A DNA stretch of 64,000 nucleotides from Xanthomonas fragariae. Its GTDB lineage: Bacteria > Pseudomonadota > Gammaproteobacteria > Xanthomonadales > Xanthomonadaceae. Location of the stretch: the NCBI RefSeq assembly GCF_017603965.1, contig NZ_CP071955.1, forward strand, positions 682,001 through 746,000, in the 5' to 3' direction. A program made the position numbers and the translations under genes. The notes beneath the pieces were generated by a model. It made no database searches. It was not told the origin of the DNA and saw only the letters and a list, made by a program, of their open reading frames with translations. The number at the start of each line of letters is the position of its first letter. The stretch's first letter is position 1. Below, one piece after another: positions 55,364 through 64,000 of the stretch.

Positions 55364-55449
55364 GACGGTGCCAATCCTCAATCCCTGCCGACCCTCTGGT
55401 CGACCTGGCCTGCCTGCAGGCGTGCGCGAGCTGGTCGTGCATCAGAATT
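55364..55449 (+). pseudogene. Scrap of a second RelE/ParE toxin gene
   Basis: In one frame this reads GRPGLPAGVRELVVHQN, nearly identical to GRPGLPDGVRELVAHRN in the complete toxin at 54224-54532 but on the opposite strand and diverged at several bases. It is cut by the IS3 fragment on the left and by IS1478 on the right. Confidence 0.75.
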
Positions 55450-56953
55450 AGTCGCCCCTGAAAAACCCCAACCGCCCAACGACCGCAAGGCCTTGATGTC
55501 TGCACCGGCGTGCCAAAACTACCAGTGTTCGCTACGCTGAAGGCTGGTTTCTGGCAATTTTCACTCATGCGTACACGCCGTCCTGCTGCCGAGCACATGC
55601 CCGCCGAGGAGTTGTTGCGTTCGCGCCTGGAGAACCAGATCGATCTGCGTCATCCGCTGGCGCAGCTGAGCCAACGGATGCCGTGGACGGCGTTGGAGCA
55701 AGCACTTTCATCGCGCTTGCCGGCCACCCAGGCCGGTGGCGGTCGGCCGGCATTGCCGGTGCGGCTGATTGCCGGTTTGCTCTACCTCAAACACGCCGAC
55801 GACCTGTCCGATGAAGCGGTGTGCGAGCGTTGGCTGGAGAATCCGTACTGGCAATTCTTCACTGGCGAGGTCGTGTTCCAGACGCGCTTGCCGTGCGATG
55901 CCAGCTCGCTGACGCGCTGGCGGCAGCGCCTGGGTGAGGCCGGGATGGAAGAGCTGCTGGCGCACACCATCAACGCCGCGCATGCGATGCAGGCGGTGGA
56001 CGCACGCGAGTTGTCGCGGGTGATCGTGGACACCACGGTGCAAGAGAAGGCGATCGCCTATCCGACCGACAGCCGTTTGCTGGAGGTAGCACGCAAGAAG
56101 CTGGTGTTACTGGCCAAGCGGCACGGCATCGGATTGCGGCAGAGCGACGCGCGGCAAGGCCTGGCCTGAGCCGCAAGGCAGGTCGGTATGCGCATGCGCG
56201 CCAGTTCAAGCGCATGCGGCGCGTGCTGCGACGTCAACGCACAGTGCTGGGACGGCTCATGCGCGACATCCAACGCAAACTCGATCAGGTAAACACCGGC
56301 GTGCGCGAGCGCATCGCGGTCTGGCTGGAACGTGCGCAACGGCTGTACACGCAGCGTCCGAAGGACAAACAAAAACTGTACGCATTGCATGCCTCGGAAG
56401 TGGAATGCATCGGCAAGGGCAAGGCGCGTCAAGCGTACGAATTTGGCGTCAAGGTCGGCATTGCGGTCACCGCCTGCAAGGGATTGGTCGTGGGTGCGCG
56501 CAGCTTCCCGGGCAACCCGTACGACGGGGATACCTTGGCCGAGCAGCTGGAGCAGACACGCGGGTTGCTGCAGGATGTGCGCGTAGAACCGACGGTGGCG
56601 ATCGTGGACCTGGGCGATCGCGGGCGCGAAGTCGATGGCGTGCAGGTCCTGCATCGCGGCAAGGCCAAGACGCTGACGCGACGGCAATGGCGCTGGATCA
56701 AGCGACGGCAGGCGGTGGAGCCGGTGATCGGACATCTGAAAGACGACTGCAGGTTGCCTCGCTGCAGGCTGAAGGTGCACAAGGCGATGCGCTGCACGTG
56801 CTCGGCTGCGCCGCTGGCTACACCCTGCGCTGGCTGCTGCGCTGGATCGCGTTTTTGCGTGCCTGGAGGCGGGCGATGGGATGGTCGTCATTTAGCGCCG
56901 TGCCGCTGTCACCGACGGCACTTGGCGCTTGAAGGGGATTTTTCAGGGACGAC
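55450..56953 (+). mobile_element. IS1478-like element, copy 2
   Basis: About 1.5 kb runs between AGTCGCCCCTGAAAAACCCC (left) and the complement of GTCGTCCCTGAAAAATCCCC (right, ending at 56953). It is the full-length form of the deleted element at 10654-11872. It interrupts a toxin-gene scrap on its left and an IS630-type scrap on its right. Confidence 0.88.
55567..56932 (+). pseudogene. IS1478-like transposase with two frameshifts
   Basis: The first frame encodes MRTRRPAAEHMPAEELL through LTRWRQRLGEAGMEELL and VIVDTTVQEKAIAYPTD (catalytic Asp), and stops at 56169. Similarity continues one frame over with SRKAGRYAHARQFKRM, RKLDQVNTGVRERIAVWLE, VAIVDLGDRGREVDG and RRQAVEPVIGHLKDDCRL. A second shift at about 56775 moves the end (AQGDALHVLGCAAGYTLR) into a third frame. 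It is therefore non-functional despite being nearly full length. Confidence 0.85.
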
Positions 56954-57091
56954 GACGTAGTTGTCGCAGATCAGATGCACGTCCAGATGCTTGGGGACGT
57001 TCGCTTCGATGTCCCTCAAGAATTCCAAGAACTCCTGATGGCGTCGCTTGGGCTTGCATTGCACAAGTACAGTGTCATTGGACCACGCCAA
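56954..57091 (-). pseudogene. IS630-family transposase fragment
   Basis: CKPKRRHQEFLEFLRDIEAN and VPKHLDVHLICDNYV form the IS630-type region around the second catalytic Asp (normally DNYATHKH). It breaks off at the IS1478 border, and the N-terminal side runs into IS5-type sequence. Confidence 0.75.
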
Positions 57092-57344
57092 GCGCCGCTA
57101 ACACCTTGGTGGTCACGCTGTACAGGACTTGCAGCAGCATGGCGCGCATCAGTTTCTCTGGCGCGATGTCGGGGCAACCGCCCTTGACGTCGGCCTCGTG
57201 CATTGCAGAGAAGCGAACATCCATGTTGGCCAGCGCGTCGTTGACCCACTGCTGGATCGGGCGCAACGGGTGCTCGGATAGCACGAAATTCTCCACCTTG
57301 ACGCTGGTGAACAGCGTCGCGTTGTATCCGTCTGCTCCTCGCAT
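57092..57344 (-). pseudogene. IS5-family transposase N-terminal fragment
   Basis: MRGADGYNATLFTSVKVENF, LSEHPLRPIQQWVNDALANM and GGCPDIAPEKLMRAMLLQVL are the start of an IS5-type transposase. After LLQVLYSV the sequence is foreign. The fragment ends exactly where effector duplication unit 2 begins. Confidence 0.8.
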
Positions 57345-57500
57345 GCAGCCATCAATCCTTATCCAACGATGCGTCCATGGTCGGCAGCAGCAACGCCTGC
57401 GTCGATAGGTGTTTCAACGGCCTGCCACGACCGCCACATCACTGGCAGCATGTGAAAAGCGTGCGAGTGATGTGCCGACTGCCTACCTACAGGGAGCGCA

Positions 57501-57525
57501 TTCGCCAACGATTGGAAGGCTTCGC
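57501..57525 (+). promoter_or_regulatory. Perfect PIP box (HrpX site) of effector copy 2
   Basis: TTCGC at 57501-57505 and TTCGC at 57521-57525 are spaced by exactly 15 bp. The spacer (CAACGATTGGAAGGC) differs from copy 1 at 3 of 15 positions, while both half-sites are unchanged. Confidence 0.93.
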
Positions 57526-57556
57526 GTTGTACGGCCCGCTTCGCAGGTGGACCGGT

Positions 57557-57562
57557 CAACAT
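57557..57562 (+). promoter_or_regulatory. Probable -10 box for PIP-box promoter 2
   Basis: CAACAT (YANNNT) lies 31 bp after the PIP box, the same spacing as in copy 1 even though the hexamer has changed. The ATG follows 7 bp later. Confidence 0.75.
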
Positions 57563-57569
57563 CCGCAGC

Positions 57570-60500
57570 ATGGCAACCGTCACCTTCAAGCCGGGCTCAT
57601 CCGGCACAAACAGGTCTCTCCGTCGAGAGGAGCATCCCCCCAGGCAGGTCTTGAAGCAGGCTGAGCCTAGCACTAGCACCAGCGGCAGTAAGCCGCCGCT
57701 TCCACGGCCGCCCAAACGGCGACGGGTAGAGCAGGAGGAGCCTGGAACGGCACCGCAACGCAGGGCGCCCTTGCCCGTGCATGCACGACCCGGAGCACGT
57801 GGCGGCGCATGGGACGGGCGCGCCCAGCAACAGTCGGCGACTCACTCGCACCGGCTCGATGATTCCACCCACTGGCACGATACCGCGCCCGGACGGCGCC
57901 CGGACAAAATGCCCGCTGACGCCAGCGCCGCGCCGTCGCATCGGCGGCCAACGCATGGCTTGGAGCGGACGAAGGATTTTTGCCTGACCGAACAACAGCC
58001 CGATCGGGTGGCAAGGAAACGGCCGCGGGAAGAGCAAGAACTGCATCGGGGCCCACAACAGCGGCCAAGGCATGGCTTGGAGCTGACGACAAGGGATCTC
58101 CGCCTGACCGAACAAACGCTCAATCGGGAGGCAAAAGAGCTTCTGTGGCAACAGCGGGCGCGATATCGGCGACAGTTGGATGCGCATAGGCGGATAGATC
58201 AGACCCACAACGCTCGCCTGTGCGTCGCCATGGCACAGGACAACGAGCTAGCGCGTCGGATCGGCTGCAAGCTGGCGCTGCCCTTCCTGGATGGGAGCGT
58301 CGACGCGGAACCCAATGCGCAGTGGCTCGACAAATATCTTCAGATGCTTGCCAGTGCAAGGGGGGGCGCAGGTGTAACGCAACGCGATCTTGATCGTTGC
58401 ACCGACCTTGCGGCGCAGTATCTCTACAAGACCGGCTGGTTCGACGGTGCATCGCTGAAACAGCTGGCCCATGTGGGCAACAAGCTGAGCAAGCACCCGG
58501 ACCAGCCGGCGTGCATGCAGGCAATCGCGTGGATCGCCGGACAGGTGGAGCAGGCCGATGGTCGGTTGGCTCTGGATGGCCGCGAACTGGCCTTGTTACT
58601 GAACGCCTTTGCCAAGAACACCGACAGCAGGAGGTGCGAACGCGCGACCGCTTGCTTGGTACGTTACCTGCGGCGTGAAAACCGGGCCCGGCATTCTCTG
58701 GACGCGCAGGGCATCAGCCTGGCACTCAATGCCTTCAGTAAGTGGTTCGATCACCCAGACTGCCGGTCCATGGCGCACTCGCTCGCCGCGCGGCTGGCCG
58801 ACAATCGCGGTGTGTGCAACGCCCTCAAACCGCAAGAAGTGACCAACGCGTTGAACGCCCTGAGCAAATGGCCAGACACACCGGTCTGCAAGGCCGCCGC
58901 CAGTGCGCTGGCCTCGCGGCTGGCCGACGAGCCAGGTTTGCGCAACGCCCTCGACCCGCAAGGCGTGGCCACTGCGTTGAACGCCCTGAGCAAATGGCCC
59001 GACACCTCGGTCTGCAAGGTCACCATCGCGCTGGCCTCACGGCTGGCCAACGATCCCAGTTTGCGCAACGCCCTCAACCCGCAAGGCGTGGCCAACGCAC
59101 TCAACGCCCTGAGCAAATGGCCCGACACGCCGGTCTGCAAGGCCGCCGCCAGCGCGCTGGCCTCGCGGCTGGCCGACGATCCGGGTTTGCGCAACACCCT
59201 CGAACCGCAACACGTGGCCAGCGCGTTGAATGCCCTGAGCAAATGGCCCGACACGCCGGTCTGCAAGGCCGCCGGCAGCGCGCTGGCCTCGCGGCTGGCC
59301 GACGAGCGCGGTTTGCACCACGCCCTCGAACCGCAAGGCGTGGCCAACGCGCTCAATGCCTTGAGCAAATGGCCCGATACGCCGGACTGCGAGGCCGCCG
59401 CCAGTGCGCTGGCCTCGCGGCTGGCCGACGAGCGCGGTTTGCGCAATGCGCTCAATCCGCAAGAAGTGACCAACGCGCTCAACGCTCTGAGCAAATGGCC
59501 CGACACGCCGGTCTGCCAGGCCGCCGCCAGTGCGCTGGCCTTGCGGCTGGCCGACGAGCGCGATTTGCGCAATGCGCTCAATTCTCAAGAAGTGACCAAC
59601 GCGCTCAACGCCCTGAGCAAATGGCCCGACAAGCCGGTCTGCCAGGCCGCCGCCAGTGCGCTGGCCTCGCGGCTGGCCGACGAGCCAGAGTTGCGCAACG
59701 CCCTCAATCTGCAAGAAGTGGCCAACGTGCTCAACGCCCTGAGCAAATGGCCCGACACGCCTGCATGCACGAAGGCCATCGACGCCTTGGCCGGGCGGCT
59801 GACTGCAGACCACGATTTGCGCAACGCCCTCAACCCGCTAGACGTGGCCTTATCGCTCAATGCGCTGAGCAATTTGTTCGGAGGGGTGGTCTGTCGCCAG
59901 GCAGCATTGCTGCTCGCCGAGCGCTCAGGCTCGACCGAGTTGCCATGGCAGCAGTTCGACATGCTCGGGCTCGCCCAGGTGGCCAACGCGCTGTCCCGCC
60001 TGCTGCGGGTGGATGAGGAAGAGCTCCAGACCTTGGGTGGCGACAAACTGCAGGCGCTGGCCGGGCACCTGGAGCTGCATCGCGAGCGTTTTGAGTCTGC
60101 CTCAGTCTCAGATATTGGGCTGATCTTCAAGGCCCTTTCATCGGCGCAGCTTTATCGCAGGATGCACCCTCTGGCGCGACCAGCGCTGGAGCGGGTCGCA
60201 GCGCTCATGCACGACGATGGATTACGCGAAACGAACCTCGAGGGGCTAGGCAATCTGTGCATGGGCCTGCTGCCGCTGATCCGCAGTCCGGAGCTGACCC
60301 CTCGCCATCGCGGTCACGCCCTGCGCGTATTCAACACGTTGCAGCCGATCGTAGCGCGCAAGATCGACTCGTACCTCACAGTCGGTGGCTCACGTGCATC
60401 GGCCCAGACCGAACAGCACGCCACGCGTTGCCCGGCGTTGACGTTCTTCCAGGTGCTCAAGACCTACGCGGTGGTGAGCCGGCAATGGAAGCCGCGCCAC

Positions 60501-63500
60501 CTCGAAGGCGCGCGCCAGCAATTGCGCCAGCGCCGCGAGCAGCTGGCGCAATGGGTCGACCAGACGCTCGAGCGCACGCGCGAGGCCATCGAGGCGGACC
60601 TCGGCGAGATGAGCTGGAACCTGATCGCGCAGATCGAGGCGGGCGACCAGGTGTTCGACGCCCTGGACCGGCGCATGGCGAAGGAGGCGCCAAGGATCGC
60701 GCAGGCCCATCCACCGAGCCGCTTCGACCTGGGCGCCGGGCGCCTGGGCATGCGTTCGGCACCCGGCCAGCCCGTCGTGCCGGCACCCGGCATTGGCAGC
60801 ACCACCCACATCGTGGTCGATCTGCGTGGCAAGCAAGTGTCGACCAACGCGACCGAGACGGACAAGCCTTACTCGCTGTTCACGCGGCTGACGGGCCTGC
60901 CGCTGGTGGAGGTTCAGCTGCCGGGATCGATTTCGACGTTCATGCTCGCGCGCACGCTCACCTACCAGGACGAGCCCTGGCGCTTCGACATGTTCGGCGG
61001 CAGCCGCGCCACGCGCGGCAACATGAGCCGCCCCGCCGATCTGCTGTCCGGCGCCTCTGCATCGCCATCGCTGCTGCCGGCGATCCGCTATGCCGACACC
61101 GTCCCGGGCAGCAGCCTGATGAAGCTCATCGCCAAGCTCGCCCCGCAGCGCGAGGACTGGTCGCGCATGCAGCGCTCGCTGCTGGAGATGGTACCGAGCG
61201 ACCACGTCGTGGAGGGCACGCTGCGCCTGGGCTTTTTCGACGACGTCAGCGGCCCTGCGCACCCGTTCAAGCTCACAGCCCCCGACGGGCGCCCCCTGGC
61301 GCTGTGCCCCAACGACGGCTGCGGCTTTCTGAAGCTGGAGGTGGCCCTGCGCATCCCGGCCTTCCGTGAGCGCTTCTGTGCCTGGGAAGCGGTGCAGGCC
61401 GGCCGGGCCAGCCAAGCCCAGCGCGACCTTCTGGCCAAGGACAAGGGACCCACGCGACTGGCACCGCAGGCGCTGCAGCACTTCCCGCGCGACCAGGCGG
61501 CGCTGCAGGAGGCGCACGAGGCGATGCGGCGCCGGCTGCAGGCGCTGCCGCCCGAGCTGAGCCAACTGGCGCTGTACGAGCTGGCCACCAGCGGCGGCTA
61601 CGCGGGCCAGAGAATCCGGGCGGTGCCCTCCGCCGACAACAAGGTGCACCTGCCGCGCGAGCGCAGCGGCGCCTTCGACGCCGCCGGCGGCGCCTTGCTG
61701 GTCGGCAAGCCGCCTTACGACAAGGAGAACCTGCTGCCGGTGCCGCAGGCGCATGTCGCTACCGCAGCGCAGGGCGATGCCACGGCCGAGTTCCTTGCGC
61801 AGTCCTTCGGCATCCAGTACAGCTACACCGGCTTCGACGACAGCTCGGGCGACGCTGTCGGCAGCGACCCGGCGATGCTGCACAGCAAGGGCATGCTCAT
61901 CGTGGTGCCGGCGCGGAACTGGCCGGCGCAGTTCGCCGACGTGGACCTGGCCTGCTCCAAGGAGGACCTCAAGACCCTGTCGCGCTGGACGGCCGGACGC
62001 GACCGCGGTGCCGTGCCGCAGGACATGCTCAGCACCGGCAGCCTGCGGCTCAAGGACATCGTAGAACCCGGGCGCATGGGCGCCCTGCCGATCCCGGAGC
62101 TGCGCAAGCGCAACATGGACACCGACGGTGACGATGCGTTCGTGTACGCGGGCTACCCCAGGCTGGCGGAGCTGATCGCGCGCGAGATGGCCGATCGTGA
62201 GGTGCGGCGCGGCCAGCCACGCTCCTTCAAACCGCCGAAGACGGCCACGCCGGCCATCGACCCAGACACCGGCCACTACCAGCCCGGGCGGCTGTCCGAG
62301 ATCATGTCGCTGCAGCGTGGCGGCCAGGTCATGGGCGCGGCCAGCACCCTGGCGGCGCGCTTCATGGCGCAGCCCGACCAGCTGCGCGAGGCAATGGCGC
62401 GCAAGATGATGTTCGGTACTTACGACGGCATCGAGCGCGACCTGCGCGACGGCTTGCGCCAGGTGCTCGACGGCGAGACCACAGATCCCCAGGTGTTGGG
62501 GCAACTGCGCGCCCAGGCGCACGAAGCGATCGGACGCGCCCACCTGCCCGAGGCGCGTGAAGCGGCCGAACTGCTGCACGCGCAGCTGCTTGAGCTCGAA
62601 CCGGCGACGGCTCGCTCAGCCGAGGCGCCGCACCTGCCCGACGCGCTGGCTGAAGCGTTCCCAACGCTCGCCCGTGCCTACATGGCCGCGCCCGATGCCG
62701 ACGCACGTCTGCGCGCCATCCTCGACAACTACCCGGTGTGCCGGTTATCGCACGCGCAGTTCCCGGAGGGGCAACCGGGGTTCATCCCCAACGAGCCGGA
62801 ACTGAGCATGCGCAACCTGTTCACCATCGCCATCAAGGTGGGAACCGATGCGCTGAAATCCGACACCGGCACAGCGCTGTTCGCCAAGATCGTGGAGTCT
62901 TGCGAACGATCCGAGCGAGCGTTCGCCGAGCGGGTGCGCAGCGTGCCGTACGGCAAGGCGACTGCCCGGGCCATGCACGAGGGCCGCTTCGACGCCGAGC
63001 AGACCAAGGTGCTCCTGCAGAACATGCCGACGATGGCTGCAGGCGTCATGCAAGACGCGCTGCACGCGCTGCAGCAGGCAGGCCTGATCGACCCACCGCC
63101 ACCGCCGGCCGAGCGCCTGCGCGCCGTGCAGCCCGAGGACATCGTGCGTGCGGCCCAGGCTCTGCGGACACGCGCCAGGGAGATGGAGCCCGTGGTCACC
63201 GACATGCTGATGCGCGCCGTCGAGCTCCACGGTGGGCGACTGGAGGGAATGCGCCATCAATTCAAATCGCCCGGCTCGCTGGTGGAAAAATTCGAGCGGC
63301 AAATGGCTTTGAAACAAAAGACCCTGGAAGAAGCGGCCGCTGGCATAAACGACGCCCTGCGCTATAGCGTGGTACTGGAGCCGCGGCACTTCACCGCCGG
63401 CCTGCGCGGCGTGCTGGCTTCGCTGGACGATCAAGGCCATGTGCGCGTCAAACTGGTCAACCTGTTCACGCGGCACCGGCAGGCATTCAAGGCAGTCAAC

Positions 63501-63725
63501 GTCACGCTGCGCAGCCCCGAAGGCGCGCTCTGGGAGATCCAGTTCCACACGCCGGACACCTTCAAGCTCAAGGAGCAATTCCACGACCTGTACAAGCACA
63601 GCTTTGCGCTGCAGCTTAAGAGCGCCTCACAGGTCGATCAGCGCCAACTGCAGGCGCCGGCGCAGGCCGCCTTCAGCAGCGTGGAGGCGCCGCCAGGCTG
63701 CGAGGAGATCGACGATTGGGAATAA
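57570..63725 (+). CDS. xopAD: XopAD/RipS-family (SKWP repeat) type III effector, copy 2
   Basis: This 2051-residue paralogue of the gene at 45942 has the same architecture: a Ser/Pro/Arg-rich N-terminus (MATVTFKPGSSGTNRSLRRE), a globular part, SKWP repeats (residues about 382-793), the KRNMDTDGDDAFVYAG region and the RelA/SpoT-like end (about 1887-2012: MRHQFKSPGSLVEKFERQ, INDALRYSVVL, ALWEIQFHTPDTFKLKE). It has 8 canonical SKWP units against 14 in copy 1, which explains nearly all of the 261-residue difference. No stop or frameshift is present, so both copies appear functional. The ATG at 57570 is fixed by the promoter; there is no upstream ribosome-binding site. Confidence 0.9.
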   Translation: MATVTFKPGSSGTNRSLRREEHPPRQVLKQAEPSTSTSGSKPPLPRPPKRRRVEQEEPGTAPQRRAPLPVHARPGARGGAWDGRAQQQSATHSHRLDDSTHWHDTAPGRRPDKMPADASAAPSHRRPTHGLERTKDFCLTEQQPDRVARKRPREEQELHRGPQQRPRHGLELTTRDLRLTEQTLNREAKELLWQQRARYRRQLDAHRRIDQTHNARLCVAMAQDNELARRIGCKLALPFLDGSVDAEPNAQWLDKYLQMLASARGGAGVTQRDLDRCTDLAAQYLYKTGWFDGASLKQLAHVGNKLSKHPDQPACMQAIAWIAGQVEQADGRLALDGRELALLLNAFAKNTDSRRCERATACLVRYLRRENRARHSLDAQGISLALNAFSKWFDHPDCRSMAHSLAARLADNRGVCNALKPQEVTNALNALSKWPDTPVCKAAASALASRLADEPGLRNALDPQGVATALNALSKWPDTSVCKVTIALASRLANDPSLRNALNPQGVANALNALSKWPDTPVCKAAASALASRLADDPGLRNTLEPQHVASALNALSKWPDTPVCKAAGSALASRLADERGLHHALEPQGVANALNALSKWPDTPDCEAAASALASRLADERGLRNALNPQEVTNALNALSKWPDTPVCQAAASALALRLADERDLRNALNSQEVTNALNALSKWPDKPVCQAAASALASRLADEPELRNALNLQEVANVLNALSKWPDTPACTKAIDALAGRLTADHDLRNALNPLDVALSLNALSNLFGGVVCRQAALLLAERSGSTELPWQQFDMLGLAQVANALSRLLRVDEEELQTLGGDKLQALAGHLELHRERFESASVSDIGLIFKALSSAQLYRRMHPLARPALERVAALMHDDGLRETNLEGLGNLCMGLLPLIRSPELTPRHRGHALRVFNTLQPIVARKIDSYLTVGGSRASAQTEQHATRCPALTFFQVLKTYAVVSRQWKPRHLEGARQQLRQRREQLAQWVDQTLERTREAIEADLGEMSWNLIAQIEAGDQVFDALDRRMAKEAPRIAQAHPPSRFDLGAGRLGMRSAPGQPVVPAPGIGSTTHIVVDLRGKQVSTNATETDKPYSLFTRLTGLPLVEVQLPGSISTFMLARTLTYQDEPWRFDMFGGSRATRGNMSRPADLLSGASASPSLLPAIRYADTVPGSSLMKLIAKLAPQREDWSRMQRSLLEMVPSDHVVEGTLRLGFFDDVSGPAHPFKLTAPDGRPLALCPNDGCGFLKLEVALRIPAFRERFCAWEAVQAGRASQAQRDLLAKDKGPTRLAPQALQHFPRDQAALQEAHEAMRRRLQALPPELSQLALYELATSGGYAGQRIRAVPSADNKVHLPRERSGAFDAAGGALLVGKPPYDKENLLPVPQAHVATAAQGDATAEFLAQSFGIQYSYTGFDDSSGDAVGSDPAMLHSKGMLIVVPARNWPAQFADVDLACSKEDLKTLSRWTAGRDRGAVPQDMLSTGSLRLKDIVEPGRMGALPIPELRKRNMDTDGDDAFVYAGYPRLAELIAREMADREVRRGQPRSFKPPKTATPAIDPDTGHYQPGRLSEIMSLQRGGQVMGAASTLAARFMAQPDQLREAMARKMMFGTYDGIERDLRDGLRQVLDGETTDPQVLGQLRAQAHEAIGRAHLPEAREAAELLHAQLLELEPATARSAEAPHLPDALAEAFPTLARAYMAAPDADARLRAILDNYPVCRLSHAQFPEGQPGFIPNEPELSMRNLFTIAIKVGTDALKSDTGTALFAKIVESCERSERAFAERVRSVPYGKATARAMHEGRFDAEQTKVLLQNMPTMAAGVMQDALHALQQAGLIDPPPPPAERLRAVQPEDIVRAAQALRTRAREMEPVVTDMLMRAVELHGGRLEGMRHQFKSPGSLVEKFERQMALKQKTLEEAAAGINDALRYSVVLEPRHFTAGLRGVLASLDDQGHVRVKLVNLFTRHRQAFKAVNVTLRSPEGALWEIQFHTPDTFKLKEQFHDLYKHSFALQLKSASQVDQRQLQAPAQAAFSSVEAPPGCEEIDDWE
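58713..59948 (+). repeat. SKWP repeat array of copy 2 (8 canonical units)
   Basis: The unit VANALNALSKWPDTPVC then KAAASALASRLADE... of 42 residues, one unit 41 residues long (DTSVCKVTIALASRL). The array starts with the same LNAFSKWF unit and ends with LNALSNLF in place of copy 1's LNALSKLL. Several units use VTN instead of VAN at their start, a variant absent from copy 1. Confidence 0.93.
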
Positions 63726-64000
63726 GCCCTGCCTTTGCGCGGCGCACGCCGCAGTAGGAGCGGTATGAGGCGCAGTTGAACAGAAAAACGAATAAGCCCG
63801 GGACCAACCAGGGTTGCTGACGTATTGCCGCATGCCGACGCTGGCACCCGGCGTGAGGTTCTGGGCACGCAGGTTATGAATGCACCGAACTGGGCAGTGC
63901 AGCACTGCACTGCGCTGCGCCTCGCAGGCGGCCATGGCATGTCACCCAGACGGCCCTGCATCTGCCGCGCGTGTCCACGAATACATTTCCGTGGCACACA
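63726..64000. other. Region after effector copy 2, no gene seen
   Basis: 275 bp to the end of the window. Short open frames exist on the minus strand but lack any recognisable motif or start context. A TGCAGCACTGCACTGCGCTGCG stretch near 63896 is imperfectly self-complementary. Confidence 0.5.

Larger units (their letters stand above)
57350..63739 (+). repeat. Effector duplication unit 2
   Basis: This is a direct copy of 45728-52897, including promoter, PIP box, effector gene and the GAATAAGCCCTGCCTT junction after the stop. It differs mainly in the number of SKWP units and in a diverged central part. Confidence 0.85.

Overview
The window is chromosomal DNA of a plant-pathogenic Xanthomonas. 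It is GC-rich with dense operons. The genus is indicated by the xps type II secretion operon, IS1478-type and IS3-type elements, and two large SKWP-repeat type III effector genes of the XopAD/RipS family, each behind a perfect PIP box. I could not resolve the species from sequence alone.

Layout. 1-8158: the 3' end of xpsF, then xpsGHIJKLMN and xpsD, almost every junction overlapping by a few bases; a 140-bp MITE-like repeat separates xpsF from xpsG. 8379-12394: an accessory patch with an IS701-family element, an AT-rich secreted orphan, an internally deleted IS1478-like element, and the glycosyltransferase remnant it interrupts. 12504-17386 (minus): a nutrient-uptake operon of small-molecule kinase, TonB-dependent receptor, PnuC-type permease and GntR/UTRA regulator, preceded by a HutC-type operator palindrome. 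17828-20255: a WbbL-like glycosyltransferase followed by decayed DNA (IS5 transposase, pncB and bcsC remnants). 20314-22387 (minus): a secreted PA-domain metalloprotease-like protein with a small secreted partner.

23301-34607 is mostly housekeeping: def, ettA, an RcnB-like protein, glyA, nrdR, a GNAT enzyme, ribD, an FMN riboswitch, a 28-codon leader ORF, then ribE, ribBA, ribH, nusB and thiL. 34985-38393 is decaying again: a frameshifted hydrolase cut by a complete MITE copy, an intact GT4 glycosyltransferase, and a ruined two-component system. 38671-45548 holds gshA, engB, cytochrome c4, two DsbA-like lipoproteins, an EEP-family hydrolase and a zinc alcohol dehydrogenase.

45700-63740 is the most interesting region. 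It is a direct duplication of a XopAD-type effector gene (2312 and 2051 codons) together with its HrpX promoter. The copies differ mainly in having 14 versus 8 canonical SKWP repeats. They are separated by 4.5 kb of nested insertion sequences around a complete type II toxin-antitoxin module and a scrap of a second toxin gene. Both effectors end in a domain that I read as RelA/SpoT-like. The two copies are nearly identical at both ends and diverged in the middle, which points to gene conversion or recombination.
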